DNA from: Polyangiaceae bacterium
GTDB lineage: Bacteria; Myxococcota_A; Polyangia; Polyangiales; Polyangiaceae
DNA: 40,975 nucleotides
Direction: 5' to 3'
Assembly: GCA_023150915.1 (NCBI GenBank)
Contig: JAKLKA010000058.1
Location: 1-40,975, forward strand
Positions 8,590-16,215 of this stretch are shown here, in pieces (positions within the stretch are counted from its first letter, which is position 1; every line of letters starts with the position of its first letter). A program made the translations under genes and the position numbers. Below the pieces are notes generated by a model that worked only from the letters and a program-made list of their open reading frames with translations, was not told the DNA's origin and did no database searches.

Positions 8590-8608
8590 CGAAGTGACCT
8601 TCACTTCG
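8590..8608. terminator. Hairpin between convergent genes
   Basis: CGAAGTGA and its exact complement TCACTTCG are separated by three bases, giving an eight-base-pair stem. It lies just after the stop of the Stig1-like gene and includes the stop codon of the minus-strand lipoprotein. It may terminate both transcripts. There is no T-run on either side. Confidence 0.5.
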
Positions 8609-9554
8609 GGACGGCGAAAGGCGCGCAGGTGCTGACCGCCGCGCCGGCAATCAGGGCGTTCTGGCTGATCGAAACCTCGTCGAGCTTGACGAACGTGCCA
8701 GTGGTCGGGCTGTAGCGGCCGACGCGCACCTTCTTGTCACCCACCCCGCGGAACGCGAACAGGTCGCCCGCGAGCTGCGCGAAGCCGAGCCCACCGCCGT
8801 TGCCGGCCAGCTCTTGCACTTCCTTCATCACCTTCACGTTGCCGTTCTTCTTGTCGACCTCGCCGATGGGGGTGGTGAAGCCCATGGCGAACAGCTTCGC
8901 GTCGCCGGTTCCGGTCAGGCGCGGCAGGTTGATGTGGGGGCTCAGTTTGCCGACCTTGGTCACCTGCAGGCTGAGCGGGTCGATGGTGCCCAGCTCCCCG
9001 GTGGGCACATCGACGGCGAACAGCGTCTCGGTCTTCGCGCCCGGCGCGTCCGCCGCGAACGCGAGCTGCATCTGGTAGAAGCCCGAAGCCTTCGGGTCGT
9101 AGTCCAGCTCGGTGCAGGCCAGGGTGTGCAGGTCGAGCTTGTACAGGTTGCCGCTGGTGGCGCTGATCCACGCCGTGCCGTCCCGCGAGATGGTGAACGA
9201 GTAGACCGGCGGCGAGAACGGGCAGACCACCTTGCCCACTTCGGTGAAGGTGAACTTGTCGGCGTCGAAGCGCAGCAGGTGGGGTGTCTCGAGCGCCGTC
9301 AGCACGTAGATCTGCTTCAGCTGGTCCGAGCACTCCCCGGGCGCGAGGCCGGAACCCCCGCCCGCGTTGACCCCTCCGCCGCTGCCCCCGCCCGCGACCG
9401 CGCCGCCGCCGCCGGGGGCCCCTCCTGCGGCCGCACCGGCAGAACCGCCCAGCCCGGCGTCGGACACAGACTGGTCAGGCGCAAGCTCGGCCGGAACTGC
9501 ACACGCGGACGCCAAGAGCGAAAGAACCCAGATGGTCATGCTCGACTTCGTCAT
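8601..9554 (-). CDS. Lipoprotein, probable beta-propeller (317 aa)
   Basis: The N-terminus MTKSSMTIWVLSLLASAC is a lipoprotein signal with Cys18 as the lipidated residue. A Gly/Ala-rich spacer (GGSAGAAAGGAPGGGG and more) extends to about residue 72. The rest repeats a theme of short beta segments reading out values: YVLTALETPHLLRFDAD, TISRDGTAWISATSGNLYKL, FAVDVPTGELGTIDPLSL, FAMGFTTPIGEVDKKNG, DLFAFRGVGDKKVRVGRYSP. The style is that of YncE/NHL-type beta-propellers, which bind ligands or proteins in the envelope. No catalytic motif is visible. It is divergent from the kinase gene at 9659, about 100 bp away, so the two promoters face each other. Fold assignment is inference; the lipoprotein call is secure. 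Confidence 0.84.
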   Translation of the reverse strand: MTKSSMTIWVLSLLASACAVPAELAPDQSVSDAGLGGSAGAAAGGAPGGGGAVAGGGSGGGVNAGGGSGLAPGECSDQLKQIYVLTALETPHLLRFDADKFTFTEVGKVVCPFSPPVYSFTISRDGTAWISATSGNLYKLDLHTLACTELDYDPKASGFYQMQLAFAADAPGAKTETLFAVDVPTGELGTIDPLSLQVTKVGKLSPHINLPRLTGTGDAKLFAMGFTTPIGEVDKKNGNVKVMKEVQELAGNGGGLGFAQLAGDLFAFRGVGDKKVRVGRYSPTTGTFVKLDEVSISQNALIAGAAVSTCAPFAVPK

Positions 9555-9658
9555 GCGCTCACCCTCGAGTGCGCGGACTCTGGATCTGGGCCTCTGGGCT
9601 GTCGCCTGAAAACAAATGAAATGCGGGTCTGACTGAGGGTGCGCGCTCGGATAACCTG

Positions 9659-11707
9659 GTGCCGTTGAGCGCGCCCGACTCCTTCGTCATCGCCGATCGC
9701 TTCGAGACCGAACGCCTGGCGGGCTCGGGCGGAATGGGCTCGGTGTACCGGGCTCGCGATCGCGTAATCGGTGGCCCGGTGGCGATCAAGCTGCTCAACC
9801 CCGCGCCGAAGCACGAGTGGCGATTCGAGCGCGAGGCCGAGCTGCTGGCGCAGCTCAGCCACCCGGGGATCGTGCGTCACATCGCCCACGGCCGCCTCGA
9901 CGACGGTCGCCTCTATCTGGCGCTCGAGTGGCTGGAAGGTGAAGATCTCGAGGCGCGCCTGGCGGGGCGCGGGCTCACCATGCGAGAGGCGCTGATCTTG
10001 GCACGCCGCGTGGCCGAGGCGCTGGGCGCGGCGCACTCGCTGGGCATCGTTCACCGTGACGTGAAGCCGAGCAACGTCTTCTTGATCGACGGCGATCCGA
10101 CCCGGCCGAAGCTGCTCGACTTCGGCGTGGCGAGAGTGCTCTCGGCCAGCGCGACGCGAACGGGCACGGCGCTGGGGACGCCCGCTTACATGGCGCCCGA
10201 GCAAGCGAAGGGCGAGCGCGATCTGGATGCCCGCGCGGATGTGTGGTCGCTGGGCTGCGTGCTGTTCGAGTGCCTCTGCGGCTCGCCCCCGTTCACCGGC
10301 AATCACCCCATGGCCATCTTGGGCAAGATCGTGATCGCGCGGGCGCCGCACGTCACCGAGCTCAGGCCCGAGGTGCCGCCCGATCTCGACGACCTGGTGG
10401 CGCGCATGCTGTCGCGCGAGCGAGAGGCCAGGCCGGTGAGCGGCAATGCTGCCGCCGTGGAGCTTGCCGAGCTGGGCGAGCTGGGCGTTCCCGACCGCAC
10501 CACGCGCAGCGCGCGCATGCAGTCCATCGGCGCCACGGGTGAGGTGCTGGGCGACGTGCTGCTGCTCGAGAGCGCTGCGCGTGACTGGCAGGCCGACCCC
10601 GAAGGCGCGCTGGCTGCCGCCAAAGCCGCCGGCGCGGCCTTCCCGGCACCCTCGCCCGGCGCAGTGCGGGCTCGGCTCGAGGCGGCCATTCACGAGTCGC
10701 GGATCGGCAAGCTCGATCGGCTGGTCGAGGTGATCGAGGGTGTGGCGGAGGACCCGAGCGCGCTGGCCGACACACGGATCACCAGCGCGCTGGCGCTGGC
10801 GATTCCACAGCTCTTGCGCGCGGGCCGCCGTGATCTGGCCGAGGCAGTGGCGACGCGCATGGAGCAGGCGGTGGGCGACCTTGCCGCGGACCCCATGGCT
10901 GCCCACGCGGTTCACCTGGCGCGCGCGTGGGTCGCGCTGTTCGCCGGAGATCTGGCCGCCAGCCTGGCTCACGACGAAGCGGGCGCCGCCGCCGCCGAGC
11001 GCGCCGGGAACCTGCGGGTGGCTTGCCGGCAGCGCGCCGATGCGGGCTACGAGCGCTTGCTCTTGGGCGACGCCGAAGGGGCGCTGGGCGCGTGCCAGAG
11101 CTCGCTCGCGCAGTCCGAGCGGATGGGCCTCGAATCCGTCGCGCTGCAGTGCCTGCACAACGGCGGCCTGGCGCTCTTGCGGCTCGGACGCCTGGACGAA
11201 GCCCTGGACTACGAGCAGCGTGCGGTTCAGGGCTATGCCAAGGTGAAAGACTGGCGGTTGCAGGGTGCGTCGCACGCCTACCTTTCCCTGATCCACCTGG
11301 CCCGGGGTGATCAGGACGTGGCCGAGGTCGAAGCACGCATGGGAGCGGGCCTGATGGCAGAGACGCCATCGACTCACGCTTTCGGGCTGGCGTGTCTGGC
11401 CCGGGTGCTCTTGGCGCGCGGCAAGCTGGACGAGGCGCTGGCCACGGCCGCAGAGGCTCACGCAGAGCTGGAAGCCGCCGGGCAGGTCGAGGACGGCGCG
11501 CACCTGATCCGGCTGACCTTCGCCGAAGCGCTGCACGCAGCCGGTCGGTTGGCTGAGGCCCGCGAGGCCATCGCGCGAGCGCGCGACCAGGTCGACGAGA
11601 CCGCGGCGAAGATCCACGACCCGACGCACCGCCGGAGCTTCGTCGAGCGAGTACCCGAGAACGCCCGGACGCTCGAGCTGGCGCAGCGCTGGCTCGCTGC
11701 CGGCTGA
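9659..11707 (+). CDS. Ser/Thr protein kinase with TPR-like C-terminal half (682 aa)
   Basis: Residues 15-275 form a complete Hanks-type kinase: glycine loop GSGGMGSVY (22-30), Lys44 in VAIK, catalytic loop HRDVKPSN with Asp134 and Asn139, DFG at 155-157, and the APE motif in YMAPEQA (179-181). The catalytic core therefore looks active. From about residue 280 to the end the protein is alpha-helical and Ala/Leu/Glu-rich with repeated helix pairs (CLHNGGLALLRLGRLDEALD, LACLARVLLARGKLDEALAT), as in TPR or related solenoids that bind partner proteins. There is no membrane helix, so the kinase should be cytoplasmic. The GTG at 9659 is the first usable start and leaves a normal length before the glycine loop; a TTG at 9665 is also possible. 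Kinases with such helical tails are common in myxobacteria. Target unknown. Confidence 0.92.
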   Translation: MPLSAPDSFVIADRFETERLAGSGGMGSVYRARDRVIGGPVAIKLLNPAPKHEWRFEREAELLAQLSHPGIVRHIAHGRLDDGRLYLALEWLEGEDLEARLAGRGLTMREALILARRVAEALGAAHSLGIVHRDVKPSNVFLIDGDPTRPKLLDFGVARVLSASATRTGTALGTPAYMAPEQAKGERDLDARADVWSLGCVLFECLCGSPPFTGNHPMAILGKIVIARAPHVTELRPEVPPDLDDLVARMLSREREARPVSGNAAAVELAELGELGVPDRTTRSARMQSIGATGEVLGDVLLLESAARDWQADPEGALAAAKAAGAAFPAPSPGAVRARLEAAIHESRIGKLDRLVEVIEGVAEDPSALADTRITSALALAIPQLLRAGRRDLAEAVATRMEQAVGDLAADPMAAHAVHLARAWVALFAGDLAASLAHDEAGAAAAERAGNLRVACRQRADAGYERLLLGDAEGALGACQSSLAQSERMGLESVALQCLHNGGLALLRLGRLDEALDYEQRAVQGYAKVKDWRLQGASHAYLSLIHLARGDQDVAEVEARMGAGLMAETPSTHAFGLACLARVLLARGKLDEALATAAEAHAELEAAGQVEDGAHLIRLTFAEALHAAGRLAEAREAIARARDQVDETAAKIHDPTHRRSFVERVPENARTLELAQRWLAAG

Positions 11708-11724
11708 GCCCCACGCGACGCGCC

Positions 11725-11744
11725 GTGTCGCGGTCCCGCGGCAC
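11725..11744 (+). terminator. Hairpin after the kinase gene
   Basis: GTGTCGCG and CGCGGCAC pair over eight positions (one G-T wobble) around a four-base loop, 17 bases after the kinase stop. A second weaker GC stem (GGGGTTG/CAGCCCC) follows within ten bases. No T-run follows, as is usual in G+C-rich genomes. Plausible terminator, not proven. Confidence 0.4.
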
Positions 11745-11823
11745 AGCTGGGGTTGGCACAGCCCCGAGAGCCGGGAAATCGGCCCACCAGGTCCCGGCAC
11801 GCGCATTGCTCGAGGCAGGTCCC

Positions 11824-12477
11824 ATGCGCACGCGAGCCCTGCTTCTCACTGCAACGCTGGCCATGGCCTGTGGCGGTCAGACCGGTTCCGACACCGGCGG
11901 CACCGGCTCTACCTCGGGCAGCGGCGGCACCGCGAGCGGTGGCAACGGTGGCGGGGGCACGGGCGGCATCGACTGCTCGAACGTCGGCTGTGCCATGGCA
12001 CCAATGTGCGACGAGGGCTGCACCGCGGCCTGCGGGTGTTGCGGCTGCGCGGACGGCTCCGAAGTGCCCGTCGCCGGAGGCGTGAATCGCTGCACGGGCG
12101 GGTGCTATGTGTTCGTGCCCACCAAACCCTGCGGCGGGCTCGCGGGTGCCGCCTGCGCTGCCGACGAGTGGTGCGACCTGCCGAACGGCTGTGGGTCTCC
12201 GGACGCCCAGGGGACCTGCAAGAAGCGCCCGGACGGCTGCTTCGAAGACTGCCCGGGGGTGTGCGGGTGTGATGGCAAGCAGTATTGCAACACCTGCATC
12301 GCGAACACCCAGGGCGTGGACACCAGCGACGACAAGAGCTGCCTGGCCGGCAAGCCGTGCGCCACCGACAACGAGTGCTCGAGCGGGCTCAAGTGCTGCT
12401 ACCCCTGCGGCATCCCGGGTTGTCAGAACCAGTGCACCGTGCCAGATGCGAGCGGCGCTTGCCCGATGTACCCGTGA
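11824..12477 (+). CDS. Cys-rich lipoprotein with Kazal-like motif (217 aa)
   Basis: The ATG at 11824 begins a lipoprotein signal, MRTRALLLTATLAMAC, with Cys16 lipidated; the open frame upstream has no signal character. A Gly/Ser/Thr spacer runs to about residue 50. The remainder is very Cys-rich. Near residues 139-174 it reads CPGVCGCDGKQYCNTCIA followed by a further Cys, matching the core of Kazal-type serine protease inhibitor domains (CGCDG-x-Y-x-N-x-C). Other segments (CDEGCTAACGCCGCADG, CAADEWCDLPNGCG, CATDNECSSGLKCCYPCG) resemble small disulfide-rich modules. Kazal domains inhibit proteases in animals, but bacterial copies are mostly untested, so inhibition is only a possibility. The gene lies between the kinase and an amidohydrolase gene on the same strand with clear gaps. 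Confidence 0.83.
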   Translation: MRTRALLLTATLAMACGGQTGSDTGGTGSTSGSGGTASGGNGGGGTGGIDCSNVGCAMAPMCDEGCTAACGCCGCADGSEVPVAGGVNRCTGGCYVFVPTKPCGGLAGAACAADEWCDLPNGCGSPDAQGTCKKRPDGCFEDCPGVCGCDGKQYCNTCIANTQGVDTSDDKSCLAGKPCATDNECSSGLKCCYPCGIPGCQNQCTVPDASGACPMYP

Positions 12478-12492
12478 TGGGCTGGCCCCGCC

Positions 12493-12515
12493 GCGCATCG
12501 CGAGCGATGATGCGC
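12493..12515 (+). terminator. Hairpin after the Kazal-like lipoprotein gene
   Basis: GCGCATC and GATGCGC form a seven-base-pair stem with a nine-base loop, 16 bases after the stop at 12477 and before the amidohydrolase start. No T-run follows. Weak candidate. Confidence 0.28.
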
Positions 12516-12555
12516 CGGTGACGCAGGCAATCGGCCGCGCCACGCCGGCTGACGC

Positions 12556-13476
12556 ATGATCGAGCCCTGTCACCCCGATGGTTTCTTGGCACGCCCCCTG
12601 CCGGCGCTGGGGGACGAAGAAGGGGCCGGCGTCCCTGCGTCGCTTCCGCCGGTGATCGACGCCCACGTGCACGTGTTCTCGGACGGGCTGTTCGAGGCGA
12701 TCTGGCGCTGGTTCGACGCCCACGGCTGGCCGGTGCGCTACCGCCTGCACGCGCGCCCGGTGATCGACTTTCTGCTCTCGCGCGGGGTCGAGCATCTGGT
12801 GCTCTTGCACTACGCCCACAAGCCCGGCATCGCCCGCGCCATGAACCAGCTGGTGGCCGAGCTCGCGCGCGGCGAGCCGCGGGTGACGGGCCTGGCCACG
12901 GTGTTCCCGGGCGAGCCCGACGCGCGGGGCGTCGTCGAAAGCGCCATCGCGCTGGGCTTGCGCGGCGTGAAGCTCCACTGCCACGTGCAGTGCTTCGCGG
13001 CGGACTCTTCGGAGCTCGAAGACGTGATCGCGCCACTGGTGGCCCACGACCTGCCGCTGGTGATCCACGCGGGGCGCGAGCCGAAGAGCCCAGCGTATCG
13101 CTCTGACCCTCACCTGCTGTGCTCGGCCGATCGCACCGAGGCGCTCTTGCGCTCGTACCCGAAGCTGCGCGTGTGCGTGCCCCACCTGGGCGCGGACGAG
13201 TTCGACGCGTATGCGCGCTTGCTCGAGCGCTACGACAACCTCTGGCTCGACACGACCATGGCCCTTGCCGGGTATTTCCCCGTGGCAGATCCGTGGTCGC
13301 TGGTCGAAGCGCGCCCCGATCGCGTGCTGTACGGCACCGACTTTCCCAACCTTCCGTTCGCGTGGGACCGCGAGCTGCGGCGCATTGCCGCGCGGGGCTT
13401 CAACGAGGCGACCCTGGCCGCGGTGCTCGGTGAAACGGCCCGCAGGCTGCACGCTATCCCTGCGTCAGCGCGCTAA
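12556..13476 (+). CDS. Metal-dependent amidohydrolase, amidohydrolase-2 type (306 aa)
   Basis: This TIM-barrel family hydrolyses or decarboxylates small molecules using one or two metals. The strand-1 motif DAHVHVF (His37, His39) is present after a short N-terminal extension. Further expected barrel motifs are GVKLHCHVQC, LVIHAGRE with its His, VCVPHLGADEF with a later His, and the strand-8 motif LYGTDFPNLPF with the catalytic Asp. All the metal-binding elements therefore look intact. The length is usual for the family, which includes aminocarboxymuconate-semialdehyde decarboxylase-like and lactone-hydrolase-like members. No signal peptide is seen, so it should act in the cytoplasm. The neighbours are unrelated surface-protein genes and give no clue to substrate. 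Family assignment is firm; reaction is not known. Confidence 0.87.
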   Translation: MIEPCHPDGFLARPLPALGDEEGAGVPASLPPVIDAHVHVFSDGLFEAIWRWFDAHGWPVRYRLHARPVIDFLLSRGVEHLVLLHYAHKPGIARAMNQLVAELARGEPRVTGLATVFPGEPDARGVVESAIALGLRGVKLHCHVQCFAADSSELEDVIAPLVAHDLPLVIHAGREPKSPAYRSDPHLLCSADRTEALLRSYPKLRVCVPHLGADEFDAYARLLERYDNLWLDTTMALAGYFPVADPWSLVEARPDRVLYGTDFPNLPFAWDRELRRIAARGFNEATLAAVLGETARRLHAIPASAR

Positions 13477-13545
13477 CGCGTCCGCGCCCAGCCCAGAGAA
13501 CGCCGGCAGATCTGCACGGCATGCCGATTGCTTGATGCGCGCGCC

Positions 13546-14694
13546 ATGCGAACGACCTTCCTCTTCACCCTGGCACTGCTCGGCTTCGCGACCGGCTGCG
13601 GCGATGGTGGCTCTTCGGGCGGCGACGCCACCGGCGGTGCCGGCGGCGCGGGCGGGGGCAGCGGCGCCACCGGCGGCAGCGGCGGCGGATCGGCCGGAGC
13701 GGGCGGCGGCGCGGGAAACCCGGCCGGGCCGTGGACGGCGGAAGCGACGAAGGTCGAAGCGATCCCAGCGCTGTGGGGCGCGCAGGTCGCCCAAGAGTCG
13801 GGCACGCGGGCTTTTCTCACGGGCGGCCTCGCCTCCACCGGTGGCTCGGCATCCACCAAGGTGCTGCGCGTGGAGCAGAAGGGCGCCGAGATCGCCGTCA
13901 CCACCGTGGCCGATGCGGTCGCCGATCGCTATTGCGGGTGCGCGCTGGTGGATCCGAAGCGCGGCGAGCTGGTGGTGATCGGCGGGCGTGACGAAAGCTT
14001 CATGGAAACGTCCACGGCCGAGCTGGTGGACCTGGCCAGCGGCAAGGTCTCGTCGCTCGACGCGGGCGGCGCCGCCTCGCATCCGGTGGGCTGTCACGCG
14101 GTGTTCCTGGCCGACCGCGACGAAGGGTACGTGTTCGGCGGTGCGTCGCAGAGCTCGGGCTTCGGCGACACGCTGTATCGCTATTCACCGGCCGACCACA
14201 GCTTCACCCAGGTCGAGGTCGATGGAGCAGCCCCGCCGGCGCGCTACGACGGCGCGTTCCGTTATCCCGCGGCGGGGGGCCCGATCTACCTGGTGAGCGG
14301 CATGGGCAGCGGCCAGTTCTACGGCGACGTCTGGACGTACGATCCGGCCAGCAAGAAGTGGAGCGAGCTCGTTCCCCAGGGCGACGAGCCGCCGGGGCGT
14401 CGGCTGCCCTGGGTGACGTTCGCGGGGGACGGCAGCGCGCTGGTGATGGCCTTCGGCTCGGACTCGCCCATGGGCCAGTCGATGCTGGCCGATCTCTGGC
14501 GCCTCGACCTCTCGACCAAGGCCTGGTCCCAGCCGGGCTTCGCCGGCACCGCGCCGCCGCTGCGGGGCTTTGCGCAATGGCTGCCCGGCCCCGAGGGCAC
14601 CGCGGGCCTGCTCAGCGGGGGTCTGGGCGACATGGGCATGGTCACCGAGCAACAGGTGCTGAAGCCGCCGACGTCGAGTGGTGGGTGGCGCTGA
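13546..14694 (+). CDS. Kelch-type beta-propeller lipoprotein (382 aa)
   Basis: The ATG at 13546 starts a lipoprotein signal (MRTTFLFTLALLGFATGC, Cys18); a TTG 18 bases upstream is open but unneeded. A Gly/Ser/Thr/Ala spacer runs to about residue 64. The rest is built of Kelch-like blades with double glycines after beta strands and an aromatic pair later: RAFLTGGLASTGGS, LVVIGGRDESFMETS, EGYVFGGASQSSGFGDTLYR, IYLVSGMGSGQFYGDVWTYD, ALVMAFGSDSPMGQSMLADLWR, GLLSGGLGDMGM. About six blades are visible, as expected for a closed propeller. Kelch propellers bind proteins or sugars; some are galactose-oxidase-like, but the copper ligands were not recognised here. It is followed 22 bp later by another small lipoprotein gene and the two may be co-transcribed. 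Confidence 0.86.
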   Translation: MRTTFLFTLALLGFATGCGDGGSSGGDATGGAGGAGGGSGATGGSGGGSAGAGGGAGNPAGPWTAEATKVEAIPALWGAQVAQESGTRAFLTGGLASTGGSASTKVLRVEQKGAEIAVTTVADAVADRYCGCALVDPKRGELVVIGGRDESFMETSTAELVDLASGKVSSLDAGGAASHPVGCHAVFLADRDEGYVFGGASQSSGFGDTLYRYSPADHSFTQVEVDGAAPPARYDGAFRYPAAGGPIYLVSGMGSGQFYGDVWTYDPASKKWSELVPQGDEPPGRRLPWVTFAGDGSALVMAFGSDSPMGQSMLADLWRLDLSTKAWSQPGFAGTAPPLRGFAQWLPGPEGTAGLLSGGLGDMGMVTEQQVLKPPTSSGGWR

Positions 14695-14716
14695 GCCGCG
14701 TGGTACCCTGGCGCGC

Positions 14717-15118
14717 ATGCGCATCTGGATGATGCTGGTGTGCGTTCCGCTCGCGACGGCCTGCAAGAAGGAAGCTGCGGCCACCAGCTCGGCGTCGACG
14801 AGCGCCAGCGCGGCGACGACAGCGGCGACGTCCAAGCTCGGAGGGCAGCTCCTGGGCAAGTGGAACGACGCCGAAGACGGCACGCTGGCGTGGGAGTTTC
14901 TCGGGGGTGGCAAGTGCAAGCTCTTCGGCAACATGGATTGCCAGTACGAGCTGGGAACCGAGTCCGGCTCGGTGCTGCGCCTGCGCTACAAACCCACCGA
15001 CAGCTGGGAAGAGGTCGAGGTCACGTTCGACGGCACCGACAAGGCCAGCTGGAAGAACCTGACCGAGACCCAGGCCGATCCGAGCGCGGCACCGACCCAG
15101 CTGGTGCGCGCCAAGTAG
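14717..15118 (+). CDS. Small lipoprotein (133 aa)
   Basis: The signal MRIWMMLVCVPLATAC carries a lipobox with Cys16, followed by KKEAAATSS and an Ala/Ser/Thr-rich linker to about residue 38. The remaining 95 residues look like a compact beta domain (GKWNDAEDGTLAWEFLGGGK, CQYELGTESGSVLRLRYKP, VEVTFDGTDKASW). The pattern resembles small lipocalin-like or META-type envelope lipoproteins that report a quantity of bound ligand, but I do not recognise a family. The charged residues after the cysteine differ from the Gly-rich neighbours. The gene ends one base before the end of the convergent gene at 15120, so the two transcripts must overlap or share a terminator. Confidence 0.8.
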   Translation: MRIWMMLVCVPLATACKKEAAATSSASTSASAATTAATSKLGGQLLGKWNDAEDGTLAWEFLGGGKCKLFGNMDCQYELGTESGSVLRLRYKPTDSWEEVEVTFDGTDKASWKNLTETQADPSAAPTQLVRAK

Positions 15119-15119
15119 C

Positions 15120-16085
15120 TCAGATCAGATCCAGGCCGAGCCTCAGCGTCAGCGTGGGCGAGTACCCGTACTTCTCGAGCCCTTGATCGATGGCGCCCGT
15201 GGCGTCACGCAGGGCCGGATCGTCCGCCGCACCGTCGTTCGGCGTGGCGTGGGTGCTGGCGCTCATCACCTTGGTGACCCCGAGCCCCGCGGCCAGCACC
15301 ACGCGCTCCGCGATCTTCGCCTGATACCCGAGCTCGACGAAGCCGAAGCCCAGCGTGCTGTCGATGGCGTAGCTGCCGGTGACGCCAGGAATGTTCACGA
15401 CGTCGCTGGTGGCGAGATCGCCTCGCAGATTCACGCGCGCATAGCCCGCGTCGAGGTAGACCCCAACGCTGCGGAACGGCCGCCAGCCCGCGCCGATGCG
15501 CCAGGCGCGGCCGCTCTGAAAACCATTTTCGAGCATCGACGCCACGATCGGATCCGAGCTCAGGCTGGCGCCGGCGCGAAGAATGCTTCCCAGGTACATG
15601 TCGGGCACCCAGCCATAGCCGCCGAACAGCCGAAGCCCCACCGGGGTCTCGAGCGTGACCTGACCGCCGATGTCGATCGGGGCGCGCGTGGCGCCCTCGA
15701 TGGACAGCATCCACAGATCGCGCTCACGGCTCGAGCGCTCGCGCGGGGCAGGAACGTCCTGGACCGGGCCCCGGGACCAGTTGCGGCGGGGTTGGAACGA
15801 GCTGACTTCCCAACCCGAGTCGCGTGGCTCGGCGGGCGGCTCGGGTCGGACGCGCGGCGTGGGCGGCGGGACGCTCGGTGCAACCGCCGTCGGCGCCGGA
15901 GTCAGCGGCGGCGGGAGGGCGGCGACGGCCGTCGGGGTTCTGTTCAGGCTCGACGGTCGCTCGGGCGCTGCCGCTTCGGCGGCCGTGGGCAGCGGGAAGC
16001 TGGCCTTTCCGGTGGGCGGCTCGGCGGCAAACGCTGCGCCCGAGAGGCTCAGGACGAACAACGCGGCGTGAGTGCGTCTTGGCAT
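15120..16085 (-). CDS. Probable outer-membrane beta-barrel protein with Pro-rich linker (321 aa)
   Basis: The ATG at 16085 begins a Sec signal peptide, MPRRTHAALFVLSLSGAAFA, with a likely cut at AFA-AEP. A Pro/Ala-rich linker of about 90 residues follows (PLPPPLTPAPTAVAPSVPPP), then RPEPPAEPRDS. The C-terminal 200 residues alternate aromatic and small residues as in barrel strands (VGLRLFGGYGWVPDMYLG, RSVGVYLDAGYARVNLRGDL, LGFGFVELGYQAKIAERVVL) and end with LTLRLGLDLI. The last residue is not the usual aromatic, but the alternation supports a barrel. Such proteins sit in the outer membrane, and the Pro-rich linker would span the periplasm or peptidoglycan. No specific transporter or adhesin family was recognised. 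Confidence 0.75.
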   Translation of the reverse strand: MPRRTHAALFVLSLSGAAFAAEPPTGKASFPLPTAAEAAAPERPSSLNRTPTAVAALPPPLTPAPTAVAPSVPPPTPRVRPEPPAEPRDSGWEVSSFQPRRNWSRGPVQDVPAPRERSSRERDLWMLSIEGATRAPIDIGGQVTLETPVGLRLFGGYGWVPDMYLGSILRAGASLSSDPIVASMLENGFQSGRAWRIGAGWRPFRSVGVYLDAGYARVNLRGDLATSDVVNIPGVTGSYAIDSTLGFGFVELGYQAKIAERVVLAAGLGVTKVMSASTHATPNDGAADDPALRDATGAIDQGLEKYGYSPTLTLRLGLDLI

Positions 16086-16215
16086 GATCAGTGGACGCCT
16101 GGATCGATGCAGGCGCTCCGACAGGGATTCACGGCGAAGTACGCGGGAGCTGTAGGGCGCGGTTACAAATAGCCGTGTCCAAGTGCGCTGAAGTCGCACC
16201 TGCGCCGTGCGAGGG

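Noticed and set aside
11458-13452. Long minus-strand frame of 664 codons
   Set aside because: It overlaps the kinase tail, Kazal-like lipoprotein and amidohydrolase, which have real motifs and codon bias on the plus strand.
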